Translations under genes and position numbers: made by a program
The notes under the pieces: generated by a model
What the model was told of the DNA's origin: nothing
Seen by the model: the letters and a program-made list of their open reading frames with translations, nothing else
Databases searched by the model: none
Assembly (NCBI RefSeq): GCF_019916025.1
Contig: NZ_CP079737.1
Coordinates: forward strand, 1,178,001-1,242,000
Origin: Paraclostridium bifermentans
GTDB taxonomy: Bacteria; Bacillota; Clostridia; Peptostreptococcales; Peptostreptococcaceae
DNA: 64,000 nucleotides
Direction: 5' to 3'
Part shown: positions 56,089 to 64,000 of the stretch, piece by piece
Numbering within the stretch: the first letter of the stretch is position 1
Layout: each line of letters begins with the position of its first letter

Positions 56089-56330
56089 AAAGTCCCTTGG
56101 CAAAAGCCAAGAGACGAAAATTTTCCGCGGTACCACTCTGGTTGATAGAGATAAAAAATTATCCTATCCACTTAATCTCTTAAGGCGAGAAAACCTATAG
56201 TCATACTTAATTTCAAACTACATTCTCCAAAGCTCTCTTCACAATAAACTTCATTACTAGGCTCACACCAACCCTAGTTCGCTGAAAATCCATTTAGAGT
56301 TACTCTCTTTTTCACAGAATTTTTAATATT
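56089..56330 (-). promoter_or_regulatory. T-box leader of yjiH-type gene, specifier AGA (Arg)
   Basis: Read on the minus strand: stem I opens AAAGAGAGTA. Its 3' side GAAG-AGA-G-CTTT (complement of 56230-56240) places AGA (56236-56234) in the specifier position, followed by a purine, by direct analogy with the asnS leader. T-box AGAGTGGTACCGCG is the complement of 56126-56139. A terminator (GTCTCTTGGC with GCCAAGGGAC, then T-run; complement of 56089-56116) follows. Confidence 0.85.
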
Positions 56331-56342
56331 TATTTTATAACT

Positions 56343-56371
56343 ATCGTAATAAAAAAAATGAATGTTGTCAA
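56343..56371 (-). promoter_or_regulatory. Promoter of the Arg T-box leader
   Basis: On the minus strand: -35 TTGACA (56371-56366), 17-base spacer, -10 TACGAT (56348-56343). Confidence 0.65.
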
Positions 56372-56499
56372 TAAAAAAAATGAATTATTTAAAAATTTCC
56401 AAAATAGCAATGAAATAATGATAGAATTTTAACAAGGATAAAAGCATAATATATATTAAAATCTTAATAAGAAATAAAAAATAGTTTGGGGGGATGTTC

Positions 56500-57087
56500 T
56501 TGTCTAATAATTATGAAAAAGCAATAGATTTATTAGAGAATGGTGAATCTAAAGAGGCTAAAAAATATTTTTTAAAAGCCTATGAAGAAGGATTTAAAAA
56601 GTCATTGTATTACTTGAGAAAAATTAGGAAAGAAGAGCATGAATGCAAAAAATTAGTAAAAAATTTAACATATGATAAAATAAAAAGTAAACTTGGATAT
56701 GTAGTAGAAATACCAATTCATTTCACAAAGTTAGACACTATAGATGACAAATGTTTTGATACTATAACTATGGAAAAAGATGAGGATTTTGATTTTTATA
56801 ATATAAAAACACATGGATTTTTAATAGAAATTCCAGATGGTTGTATTGATTTAGTTTCTGTTGATTCTGTTATAAAAAACATGTCAAATATAGATGAGAT
56901 TAGAAATTATAAAAATGGAAAAATAATAGTAAGTAAGTCTATTCAAGGAACTATAAACTACACATTAATTACTTCTGGAAATAAGGGAATATATGAATTT
57001 AAAATAGATGTAGATGAATTTTTAGTTGATGAATATAGGGATGTAATAGATTCTATTTTTGATAGTTTCTATATACTTGAAGATTAA
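56500..57087 (+). CDS. Hypothetical protein with TPR-like N-terminus
   Basis: A 195-residue protein. I favour TTG 56500, six bases after GGGGGG; the ATG at 56494 directly abuts that RBS. The first ~45 residues resemble one TPR/Sel1 helix pair (YEKAIDLLENGESKEAKKYFLKAYEEGFKKSLYYL). The rest is an alpha/beta domain (YVVEIPIHFTKL, HGFLIEIPDGCIDLVSVDSVIKNM, YRDVIDSIFDSFYI) resembling small stress or PsbP-like folds without a clear match. Function unknown. Confidence 0.65.
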   Translation: MSNNYEKAIDLLENGESKEAKKYFLKAYEEGFKKSLYYLRKIRKEEHECKKLVKNLTYDKIKSKLGYVVEIPIHFTKLDTIDDKCFDTITMEKDEDFDFYNIKTHGFLIEIPDGCIDLVSVDSVIKNMSNIDEIRNYKNGKIIVSKSIQGTINYTLITSGNKGIYEFKIDVDEFLVDEYRDVIDSIFDSFYILED

Positions 57088-57094
57088 AATAAAT

Positions 57095-57125
57095 TAAAAA
57101 ATGACCTTTTAAAGGTCATTTTTTA
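57095..57125. terminator. Bidirectional terminator
   Basis: AAAAAATGACCTTT pairs with AAAGGTCATTTTTT, between convergent genes. Confidence 0.9.
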
Positions 57126-59036
57126 ATTTATATTTTTATTACTATCTATTTCTTCAGCTAAGTTATTTAAATATTCCCATCTTTCATATTTAAACTCAAG
57201 TTCTTTTTCTAATTTTGATTTTTCATCAAGCATTTCTTGTAATTTAGTAAAATCAGTTGAATATTTATCTAAATTACCATCAATAGATTGAATTTTATTT
57301 TCAAGAGAAGATATATCACCATCTATAGTATCAAATTCTCTTTGTTCATTAAATGTGAATTTTAATTTTTTATTATTTTTAGGTTTTTCTTTTTTTACTT
57401 CGTTTTTAGGTTTTTCTTCAACAATTTCAATTTCGTCAGGTTGACTTTCTTTAAATATTAGATAATCACTATAGTTACCAGTAAAAATGCCTATTTCACC
57501 ATTTCCGCTATATGCAAATATTTTATTACATATTCTATCTAGGAAATATCTATCATGAGAAACACATATAACTACGCCTGGAAACTGATCTAAATAATCT
57601 TCAAGTCTATTTAATGTTTCTATATCTAAGTCATTTGTAGGCTCATCTAAAAGAAGCACATTAGGTGCGGACATTAAGGTTCTTAAAAGATGAAGTCTAC
57701 GTCTTTCTCCACCTGAAAGTTTTTTAATAAGTGTATATTGCATAGTTCCGTCAAATAAAAATCTTTCACACAATTGAGATGCAGTTATTTTTTGACCATC
57801 AGACGTTTCTATGTAATCACTAACTTCTTTAACATAATCTATAGCACGCATTTCTAAATTCATATGAGCATCATCTTGAGAGAAACAACTGATTTTTACT
57901 GTTTCACCAATTTCTATATGACCAGAGTCTGGATTTAATTTACCATTTAATATGTTTATTAAAGTTGATTTACCTATACCGTTTTTACCTATTATTCCAA
58001 TTCTATCAGTTCTAGCAATTGCATACTCTAAATCGGTGATTAATTTTTTTTCTCCAAATGATTTAGATATATTATGAATTTCTATAATTTTTTTACCAAG
58101 TCTACTTGATGCAGTAGTTATTTCAAGATTTTCATTTCCAGATAATACCTCAGTATTGACAAGGTCATCAAATCGTTGAAGTCTAGCTTTTTGTTTAGTT
58201 GTACGAGCACGAGCTCCTCGTCTAACCCAAGCAAGTTCAGTTCTTATTAAACTTTGTCTTTTTTGTTCCATGCTAGACTCTAGAGCTAATCTTTCCATTT
58301 TTTTCTCAAGAAATGCAGAATAATTTCCATCATAACTAAAAAGTCTACCCTTATCAAGTTCAACTATTCTATTTGTAACTCTATCTAAAAAATATCTATC
58401 ATGAGTTATCATAAGTAATGATAAGTTTTTGTTATTTAAATATTCTTCTAGCCAATCTATAGTATCATTATCTAAATGGTTTGTAGGTTCATCTAAAATT
58501 AATAGCTCACAAGGTGTTATAAGTGCTGAAGCAAGTGATATTCTTTTTCTTTGACCTCCAGATAATTCAGCAATTTTTTGATTGAAATTAATGATACCAA
58601 GCTTTGTTAAAACTGATTTTGCTTCGCTCTCAAGATCCCAAAGATTAAGCGCATCAATTTTTTCTTGTAATTTTATTAAATTATTATTTAAATCTTCATT
58701 AAAGTTTTCGCTTAAACTGTCTAATATACTTTGATAATCACGAAGAATTTTCATTTCATTAGATGTTCCCTTAAAAACTTGCTCAAGAACTGTAGCATTT
58801 TCATCATAATATGGATTTTGAGGAAGGTATTCTATTCTAACTTTATTAGGTTTAGTTACGGTACCACTATCAGGTTCTTCTGCACCTGATATTATTTTAA
58901 GTAAAGTAGATTTACCAGTACCATTAACACCTATAAGGCCTATTTTTTCTCCATCATTTATTCCTAATGATATATTGTTAACTAGTACTTTTTCAGAGTA
59001 ACTCTTTGTTATATTTTCTAATGTAATTAAGTTCAT
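57123..59036 (-). CDS. ABC-F family ATP-binding protein (Uup/YdiF-like)
   Basis: A 637-residue soluble protein with two ABC domains and no TM. First domain: GVNGTGKST, LSGGQRKRISLA, LLILDEPTNHLD; linker with the ABC-F helical pair (AWVRRGARARTTKQKARLQRFDDL); second domain: GKNGIGKST, LSGGERRRLHLL, VLLLDEPTNDLD. A C-terminal ~90-residue coiled-coil (ABC-F CTD) follows a lysine-rich linker. ABC-F proteins act on the ribosome; the Uup-like CTD also links to DNA branch intermediates. No sign of an antibiotic-resistance subtype. Confidence 0.92.
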   Translation of the reverse strand: MNLITLENITKSYSEKVLVNNISLGINDGEKIGLIGVNGTGKSTLLKIISGAEEPDSGTVTKPNKVRIEYLPQNPYYDENATVLEQVFKGTSNEMKILRDYQSILDSLSENFNEDLNNNLIKLQEKIDALNLWDLESEAKSVLTKLGIINFNQKIAELSGGQRKRISLASALITPCELLILDEPTNHLDNDTIDWLEEYLNNKNLSLLMITHDRYFLDRVTNRIVELDKGRLFSYDGNYSAFLEKKMERLALESSMEQKRQSLIRTELAWVRRGARARTTKQKARLQRFDDLVNTEVLSGNENLEITTASSRLGKKIIEIHNISKSFGEKKLITDLEYAIARTDRIGIIGKNGIGKSTLINILNGKLNPDSGHIEIGETVKISCFSQDDAHMNLEMRAIDYVKEVSDYIETSDGQKITASQLCERFLFDGTMQYTLIKKLSGGERRRLHLLRTLMSAPNVLLLDEPTNDLDIETLNRLEDYLDQFPGVVICVSHDRYFLDRICNKIFAYSGNGEIGIFTGNYSDYLIFKESQPDEIEIVEEKPKNEVKKEKPKNNKKLKFTFNEQREFDTIDGDISSLENKIQSIDGNLDKYSTDFTKLQEMLDEKSKLEKELEFKYERWEYLNNLAEEIDSNKNIN

Positions 59037-59125
59037 TTTATCACCCTTATAGTTATTTTAATTTACTAAACTATTATAACAGTTTTTGTATTATATAGGA
59101 ATTTAAAAAAAGAAAGATACAGTTT

Positions 59126-59434
59126 TTACTTACTAGTACCTTTCTTTTTAATAACTTTTTTCTTTTTTCTTTTTACTATGTATGACCTGTCAAATGAATC
59201 TAGAGTTTGTGTTTCAGTGTTATTGTTACTTTCAAGTCTGGCTTTACAAGTTATTCTAATTTCTGAAGCTAGAGCAAGTTCTTCTCCAAGTGCAACCAAA
59301 AAAGATCCCAATATTCCTAAGTCCTCATCATCATCAATTTCTTGACCTATTATAGATGCGAATATCGCGACTAAAAACATATATTGGTTAGCAAATGAAT
59401 TACAGTTATTATAGTAATTTGTTTGTTTGGACAT
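59126..59434 (-). CDS. Small protein with hydrophobic core and Lys-rich tail (paralogue of 35093-35494)
   Basis: A 102-residue protein with a strong AAGGAGG RBS. Asn-rich N-terminus, hydrophobic/acidic middle (VAIFASIIGQEIDDDEDLGILGSFLVALGEELALAS) and basic tail (VKRKKKKVIKKKGTSK). The middle and the tail correspond to those of the 133-residue protein at 35093-35494. Possibly DUF6774-like. The basic tail might bind nucleic acid or polyanions; function unknown. Confidence 0.65.
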   Translation of the reverse strand: MSKQTNYYNNCNSFANQYMFLVAIFASIIGQEIDDDEDLGILGSFLVALGEELALASEIRITCKARLESNNNTETQTLDSFDRSYIVKRKKKKVIKKKGTSK

Positions 59435-59600
59435 ATAACCTCCTTAAAAAATATATAATAACAGTATATGGATATATTATAAAAATGGAACAAAAAATTT
59501 AATATAAATATATTTTTATAATATAATTGCTTATAAGTAAACATAATATTAAAATAGATATAGAACTTGTTATATACATAATTGAAAAGTGGTGATGTAG

Positions 59601-60482
59601 ATGAAAAAAATTAAGTTTATATACAATCCAAATTCTGGTGATAAAAAAATAGTGTACAAGCTAGATAATATAATATCTAAATTTCAAGATAATGGATATA
59701 CAATTGTGCCATATAGAGTATCTAAAAACAATACCATGGAAAAAGGGTTAGAAGATATTAATGATAACTATGAGTATATTTTAGTTGCCGGAGGAGATGG
59801 AAGTATAGATAGACTTGTAAACTTCATGAAAAAAAATAATATAGATTTGCCAATTGCAATACTTCCTACTGGAACTGCAAATGATTTTGCAAATGTGCTT
59901 AAGATACCATTAGACATAAATTTAGCAATAGATAAGATAATTAATTCAAAACCTACTAATATAGATTTAGGAATTATTAATGAAGATTACTTTGTAAATA
60001 TTGCAAGTTCGGGTATGTTTACAGATGTTTCACAAAGAGTAGATGAAAATCTAAAAAATTCTATAGGTAGAGTATCATATATAATAAAAGGAATAGAAGA
60101 TGCACTTCATTTAAGAAAATTTAGTGTACATGTTAAGTCAAAAGAGTTAGAGTACGAAGGTGATATGTACTTGATTTTAGTTTTAAATGGAAGAACTGCA
60201 GGAAATATAAACTTAGCACATTATGCTATGTTAGATGATGGATACTTAGATGTAATAATTTTTAAGGCAATGCCAATACCTAAAACTATTCCACTTCTTT
60301 TAGATATTATAAAAGGAGCACCTATAGATAAATACAATGAAATTATATATTTTAAAACAGATGATTTGTATATAGATTGTGAAGAAAATATAGTGACAGA
60401 TATAGATGGAGAAAGAGGTCCTGATTTCCCTCTTCATATAAAATGTGATAAAGAAGGTATTAAGATATTAGGAATTGAATAA
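59601..60482 (+). CDS. YegS/DgkB-type lipid kinase
   Basis: A 293-residue diacylglycerol-kinase-catalytic-domain protein; start ATG 59601 after GTGGTGATG. Landmarks: FIYNPNSG at the start, the nucleotide-binding GGDGSIDRLVNFM, and LPTGTANDFANVL. It phosphorylates diacylglycerol or a related lipid, recycling lipid from teichoic acid synthesis back to phospholipid. Separate from the next gene by a terminator. Confidence 0.93.
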   Translation: MKKIKFIYNPNSGDKKIVYKLDNIISKFQDNGYTIVPYRVSKNNTMEKGLEDINDNYEYILVAGGDGSIDRLVNFMKKNNIDLPIAILPTGTANDFANVLKIPLDINLAIDKIINSKPTNIDLGIINEDYFVNIASSGMFTDVSQRVDENLKNSIGRVSYIIKGIEDALHLRKFSVHVKSKELEYEGDMYLILVLNGRTAGNINLAHYAMLDDGYLDVIIFKAMPIPKTIPLLLDIIKGAPIDKYNEIIYFKTDDLYIDCEENIVTDIDGERGPDFPLHIKCDKEGIKILGIE

Positions 60483-60492
60483 GGTAAATTAT

Positions 60493-60526
60493 AAAAATCC
60501 ACATTGATAGAAATGTGGATTTTAGT
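60493..60526 (+). terminator. Terminator after lipid kinase gene
   Basis: AAAATCCACATT pairs with AATGTGGATTTT. Confidence 0.85.
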
Positions 60527-60562
60527 TTATACTTGTATATATCAAATAAAAAGGAGTACAAA

Positions 60563-61765
60563 ATGGAAAAGTTATATTACAAAGATCAATATATAAAAGA
60601 ATTTACAGCAGAAATTGTTGATATAAAAGAAAAAGATTCTAATTTTCATATTCAATTAGATAAAACTGCATTTTTCCCTGGAGGAGGAGGTCAGTTTTGT
60701 GATACTGGGAAAATTGATAATCACGAAGTAATAGATGTATATGAAGAAGATGGATTAGTATTTCATGTAACAAAAACTAAGCCTATAAAAGTACATAAAG
60801 TAAAGTGTAGTATAGATTGGGAAAAAAGAGAAGATGGTATGAATCAACATTTTGGGCAACACGTCCTATCTGGATGCTTTTTCAAGTTATTTAATGCAAA
60901 CACAGTAGGTTTTCACTTAGGACAAGATATTAGCACTGTAGATATACAAGGTTTTTTAACTGACGAACAAATTAAGGAAGCTGAAAACTTTGCAAATGAA
61001 ATTATAAATAGAGATATATATGCAGAGTTTTTAACTCCTGATAAAAAAGAATTAAAAAAGATGGGATTAAGAAGAGACCTGCCTAAGACTAATGAACAAA
61101 TAAGAGTTGTAAAAATAGGTGATTTAGATATAAATGCATGTTGTGGTGTACATCCAAGATCAACACTATCTCTTAGAATGATAAAAATAAAAAGATTTGA
61201 AAAATGTAGAAATGCTACTAGAATAGAGTATTTAGCAGGTAAAAGAGCAATTGAGTACAGCATGGACAGAGATAATTGCTTAAATGATATATGTAGATAC
61301 CTAAAGTGTGGAGATAAAGACGCTATTAATGGAATTAAGAACTTACATAAAAACCTAGAAGATACATTACAATATAATAAAAAAATAGAAAGTGAAATAG
61401 CTAGATATCAAGTTAAAGAAATGATAGATTTAGGAGAAAAAATAGGAGATATATCTTTAATTAAAAAAACATATGAAAATGAAAATGTAAAATATGCATC
61501 TAAAATTGTTTCTAAGTTAGTTGAAAATGAAAACACAATAGCTTTAGTAGCAGTTAAAAATGAAGATAAAGTTAACTTTATATTTGCTACATCAAAAGGA
61601 ATAGAAAAACTTGATATGAATGAGTTATTAAAGGATTCTATAAAGTTAGTAGATGGTAAAGGTGGGGGTAGTAAAGTTTTAGCCCAAGGAGCAGGAAAAA
61701 ATAATGGAAATATAGATTCAATGTTTGATTATGTATCTATGAAAATATCAAATTTATTAAAATAA
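60563..61765 (+). CDS. AlaX-type alanyl-tRNA editing protein with DHHA1 domain
   Basis: A 400-residue protein. I chose ATG 60563, preceded by AAAAAGGAG; the upstream ATG at 60515 lacks an RBS. N-terminal AlaX barrel (FFPGGGGQFCDTG), the zinc site HFGQHVLSG (HxxxH) and CCGVHP (CxxxH), then a DHHA1 domain (VDGKGGGSKVLAQGAGKN). It deacylates mischarged Ser- or Gly-tRNA-Ala in trans. This is the long AlaX form. Confidence 0.93.
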   Translation: MEKLYYKDQYIKEFTAEIVDIKEKDSNFHIQLDKTAFFPGGGGQFCDTGKIDNHEVIDVYEEDGLVFHVTKTKPIKVHKVKCSIDWEKREDGMNQHFGQHVLSGCFFKLFNANTVGFHLGQDISTVDIQGFLTDEQIKEAENFANEIINRDIYAEFLTPDKKELKKMGLRRDLPKTNEQIRVVKIGDLDINACCGVHPRSTLSLRMIKIKRFEKCRNATRIEYLAGKRAIEYSMDRDNCLNDICRYLKCGDKDAINGIKNLHKNLEDTLQYNKKIESEIARYQVKEMIDLGEKIGDISLIKKTYENENVKYASKIVSKLVENENTIALVAVKNEDKVNFIFATSKGIEKLDMNELLKDSIKLVDGKGGGSKVLAQGAGKNNGNIDSMFDYVSMKISNLLK

Positions 61766-61793
61766 CAGAGTAGGATTACCTACTCTGTTATTA
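61761..61793. terminator. Bidirectional terminator overlapping alaX stop
   Basis: AATAACAGAGTAGG pairs with CCTACTCTGTTATT, including the stop codon of the AlaX gene. Confidence 0.85.
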
Positions 61794-62424
61794 TATTCCT
61801 AAGTTTTTCTATATCAAGAAGCTTCACATAATCATTTGTATAATCAATTAGATTATCATTTTTCATATTTATGAATTCTCTAGATAGAGATGGTCTAGGC
61901 ACTCCTAAAGTTTCTGCTAGTTTTGTCTTAGTTTTAGGCATTTTTATAAAATTACTATTTTGTAAGTTATACTCATCTAATAAGAAACTCACAATTTTTT
62001 GTCTGATGCTTACAAAAGAAATAGTTTTAACTGTTTTATTAAGTTCTACAATTTTATTTGTAATATCATTTAAAAATGATATTAATATGTTTTTGTGATT
62101 AGAACAAAAGTCTATAAAGTCATATTTATCAATAAACATTACTTCAGTTTTTGAATTAGATACAACTGTAGCTGGATATATATTTATATCTGAAAAAGTT
62201 ATGACCTCACCAAATAAATTTCCTTTTGAAAAAGATGACATTAAAATAATTTTATCACCAGGTAAAAATCTTTTAATATCAACACCGCCGTCTAAAATCA
62301 AACCTATAGAATTACAAGGATGACCTTCAAGGGCTATTATATCTTCCTTATTATAGTTTTTTATTGTATATTTAGAATCTTTAAATAAATCGAGTATTTC
62401 TTTTTTAGTTAAGTTTTTAAACAT
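61780..62424 (-). CDS. Crp/Fnr-family transcriptional regulator
   Basis: A 214-residue regulator with RBS AAGGTGG. N-terminal cyclic-nucleotide-like beta-roll ([43 protein letters not shown]), long dimer helix, and a C-terminal HTH_Crp ([30 protein letters not shown]). No Fe-S cysteine cluster of the Fnr type. Single gene, convergent with alaX; target unknown. Confidence 0.9.
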   Translation of the reverse strand: MFKNLTKKEILDLFKDSKYTIKNYNKEDIIALEGHPCNSIGLILDGGVDIKRFLPGDKIILMSSFSKGNLFGEVITFSDINIYPATVVSNSKTEVMFIDKYDFIDFCSNHKNILISFLNDITNKIVELNKTVKTISFVSIRQKIVSFLLDEYNLQNSNFIKMPKTKTKLAETLGVPRPSLSREFINMKNDNLIDYTNDYVKLLDIEKLRNIITE

Positions 62425-62498
62425 GATTCCACCTTATAAAAAAATTATTATTAGCCCAATTTAATTAAATTTAAGAATTTAAGATAGGCTTTAATAAA

Positions 62499-63368
62499 TT
62501 ATAACATAGAGTAGTATTCAACTGCAAAATCTCGAAATTCTTTTGCATATTTACTAATATAATTATCCGGATGCCAAGAAATATTTATGTATCTTTTACA
62601 AACAGGGTCTATAACTCTAAGCAACTTTAGAGAATCATCTGCATGTATACCCCATGAGATTTCAGGGATAAAACTTATACCGAGACCAGCAATAATCAAT
62701 TGTTTAACTATTGAAGGTACATCGCTTTCAAATACTATAGTAGGATTGAAACCTGCATACTTGCAAAGTGAATAAGAAATAGTTCTAAAAGGTTTATTAG
62801 ATTGAAAACTTATAAAATTTTCATTTGCGATTTCTTCTAAAAATATAGCATTTTTAGTAGCAAGAGGATGGTTAGTAGGCATACCTATAAATAATTCTTC
62901 TTCTAATAAGGTTATAGAAAATGGATCATGGACCTCATCTAATGTAGAGGATATACAAAAATCAAAATTTTTATAATCTATTTCACCGTCAACATGCTGA
63001 AGAAGTTTAAAGGTAGTGTCGGGATGAGCTTTTTTGAAGTTTAAAATTAAATTAGGCAAGGTATTAGATCCAGCTAGAACTAAAAGCTTTATCTCTGGTT
63101 TTGATTGGTTGTTAGTATCGAGAAGTTCCTTAACTCCATTTTCTAAAATTGAAAGTGATTCATTAACCGTTTTTAAAAACATCTCTCCATTTGAATTTAA
63201 AATTATCTTTTTTCCATTTCTATCAAACAAATCGACGCCGATTTCCTTTTCTAATGAGTTAATAATTCTACTTAAAGCAGGTTGAACGATATGCAATTTT
63301 TTGGCGGCATTAGTCATATGTTGAGTTTTTGCAACTGTTTGAAAATATTTAAGATGAAGGAGTTCCAT
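62499..63368 (-). CDS. LysR-family transcriptional regulator
   Basis: A 289-residue regulator with the typical LTTR HTH (MELLHLKYFQTVAKTQHMTNAAKKLHIVQPALSRIINSLEKEIGVDLFDR) and a two-lobe effector domain. Divergent from an AspT/YidE-type transporter gene with a 209-base gap, so it probably activates or represses that transporter in response to its substrate. RBS weak (GGATGGTG). Confidence 0.92.
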   Translation of the reverse strand: MELLHLKYFQTVAKTQHMTNAAKKLHIVQPALSRIINSLEKEIGVDLFDRNGKKIILNSNGEMFLKTVNESLSILENGVKELLDTNNQSKPEIKLLVLAGSNTLPNLILNFKKAHPDTTFKLLQHVDGEIDYKNFDFCISSTLDEVHDPFSITLLEEELFIGMPTNHPLATKNAIFLEEIANENFISFQSNKPFRTISYSLCKYAGFNPTIVFESDVPSIVKQLIIAGLGISFIPEISWGIHADDSLKLLRVIDPVCKRYINISWHPDNYISKYAKEFRDFAVEYYSML

Positions 63369-63577
63369 TTAATAAAATCACCATCCTAGATTATATAATA
63401 AATTTGATATAAACATATAACAAACTATGTATTATACATTTATTAAATACTTATATAGAATATTCTTAAAGGCAATATATTTACTAACTTAACAATATTT
63501 TATTCAAGCAAGCAAATCAAATCATATCTAATTAACTTTCAGGAATTTATAATAAAAATTTAATAGGAGGAATGCAT
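63369..63577. promoter_or_regulatory. Divergent control region between LysR and transporter genes
   Basis: AT-rich. It contains the short dyad TGTAT-T-ATACA (63428-63438), a candidate LysR half-site pair, and several TATAAT-like boxes. A clear promoter could not be assigned. Confidence 0.4.
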
Positions 63578-64000
63578 ATGAGTTTTAATTTTGCAGATGT
63601 ATTTTTAAGCCAATTTATGCTTATGTTCATAGCAATTGTCACGGGACTTATATTTGGAAAACTTAGGTTTGGAAAATTTAAGTTTGGTATATCAGGAGCA
63701 TTATTCACGGGACTTATAATTGGATGGGGGGCTTTTAAATACGCAGCAAATGTACCTGAAGGTTCTCAAGCGTTTAAGTCTGCACAAGAATTACTATCAG
63801 TAGGTGTAGTATCAAGTGATTTTTTTGAAATATTTCTAATATTATTTGTTTGTGCAGTAGGATTATTAGCAGCAAAAGATATGGGTATAGTATTGAAAAA
63901 ATATGGCCTGAAATTTGTAGTACTTGGTATGATGATAACATGTACAAGTGCCGTAGCAACGTATGGAGCTACATTGTTTAGTGATGACTCAAATCCATAT
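63578..64000 (+). CDS. AspT/YidE-type transporter, N-terminal part (runs off window)
   Basis: ATG 63578 follows AGGAGG with seven-base spacing and the frame is open to the window end (141 codons seen). Three to four TM segments, with the duplicated-domain motif FGKLRFGKFKFGISGALFTGLIIGWG near the start, as in the aspartate:alanine antiporter (Asp-Al_Ex) family. The rest of the gene, including the usual TrkA-C domains, would lie beyond the window. The divergent LysR gene probably controls it. Confidence 0.75.
   Translation, partial: MSFNFADVFLSQFMLMFIAIVTGLIFGKLRFGKFKFGISGALFTGLIIGWGAFKYAANVPEGSQAFKSAQELLSVGVVSSDFFEIFLILFVCAVGLLAAKDMGIVLKKYGLKFVVLGMMITCTSAVATYGATLFSDDSNPY

Overview
The window is AT-rich, with short intergenic gaps, strong AGGAGG ribosome binding sites and many perfect hairpin terminators. 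It carries spore-germination proteases (Csp), a CDIF630_02480-type spore protein, T-box leaders and C. difficile-like small families (DUF3867, DUF3787). This points to a spore-forming member of the Clostridia, most likely Peptostreptococcaceae (relatives of Clostridioides, Paraclostridium, Romboutsia). The genus is an inference; no rRNA is present.

Layout. 1-2.4 kb: the end of a first csp cluster (cspA-like fragment, then an intact cspC pseudoprotease). 2.5-12.7 kb: a TSUP permease, two orphan membrane histidine kinases (one with a 14-blade Reg_prop sensor), tRNA-Ser(UGA), a SWIM/SNF2 helicase and small unknown proteins. 12.8-18.9 kb: a maltose or alpha-glucoside block with a LacI regulator, PTS EIICB, EEP-family phosphodiesterase, GH13 glucosidase and maltose acetyltransferase, with two TGCAA-N4-TTGCA operators. 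19.1-21.6 kb: a TetR regulator divergent from an ABC-2 exporter, with a perfect operator between them. 21.7-27 kb: a GNAT-like protein, a beta-trefoil-like protein, a second TSUP permease, an orphan McrB-type ATPase, and the niacin regulator NiaR with its transporter NiaX and operator. 27.3-33.5 kb: an SH3/NlpC-P60 wall hydrolase and a tandem pair of large phosphatase-fold membrane proteins. 33.6-43.8 kb: housekeeping and envelope genes (RseC-like, Map, YitT-like, a MecA-type PBP, GAPDH, a BIG2 surface protein, an AI-2E family permease).

43.9-49.2 kb: a second csp cluster, cspB-cspA-cspC, followed by a DUF3787 spore protein. CspB and CspA keep the Asp/His/Ser triad. Both CspC copies have Thr for His and Gly for Ser, the pseudoprotease signature known from C. 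difficile CspC. The second cspC is interrupted by one in-frame TGA, so the intact copy at 664-2343 may be the only full-length CspC from these two loci. 49.7-56.4 kb: two T-box leaders, one on asnS (specifier AAC, Asn) and one on a YjiH/Gate membrane protein (specifier read as AGA, Arg, suggesting arginine transport), flanking DUF3867 and YhgE/Pip genes. 56.5-64 kb: an ABC-F protein, lipid kinase, AlaX-type editing protein, Crp/Fnr and LysR regulators, and the start of an AspT/YidE-type transporter that runs off the window.

Most genes are ordinary chromosomal content. No prophage, insertion sequence, CRISPR array or rRNA operon was seen. The points most worth a second look are the duplicated csp loci with the nonsense-interrupted pseudoprotease, the Arg-type T-box on a YjiH gene, and two kinds of intergenic repeat or hairpin element.
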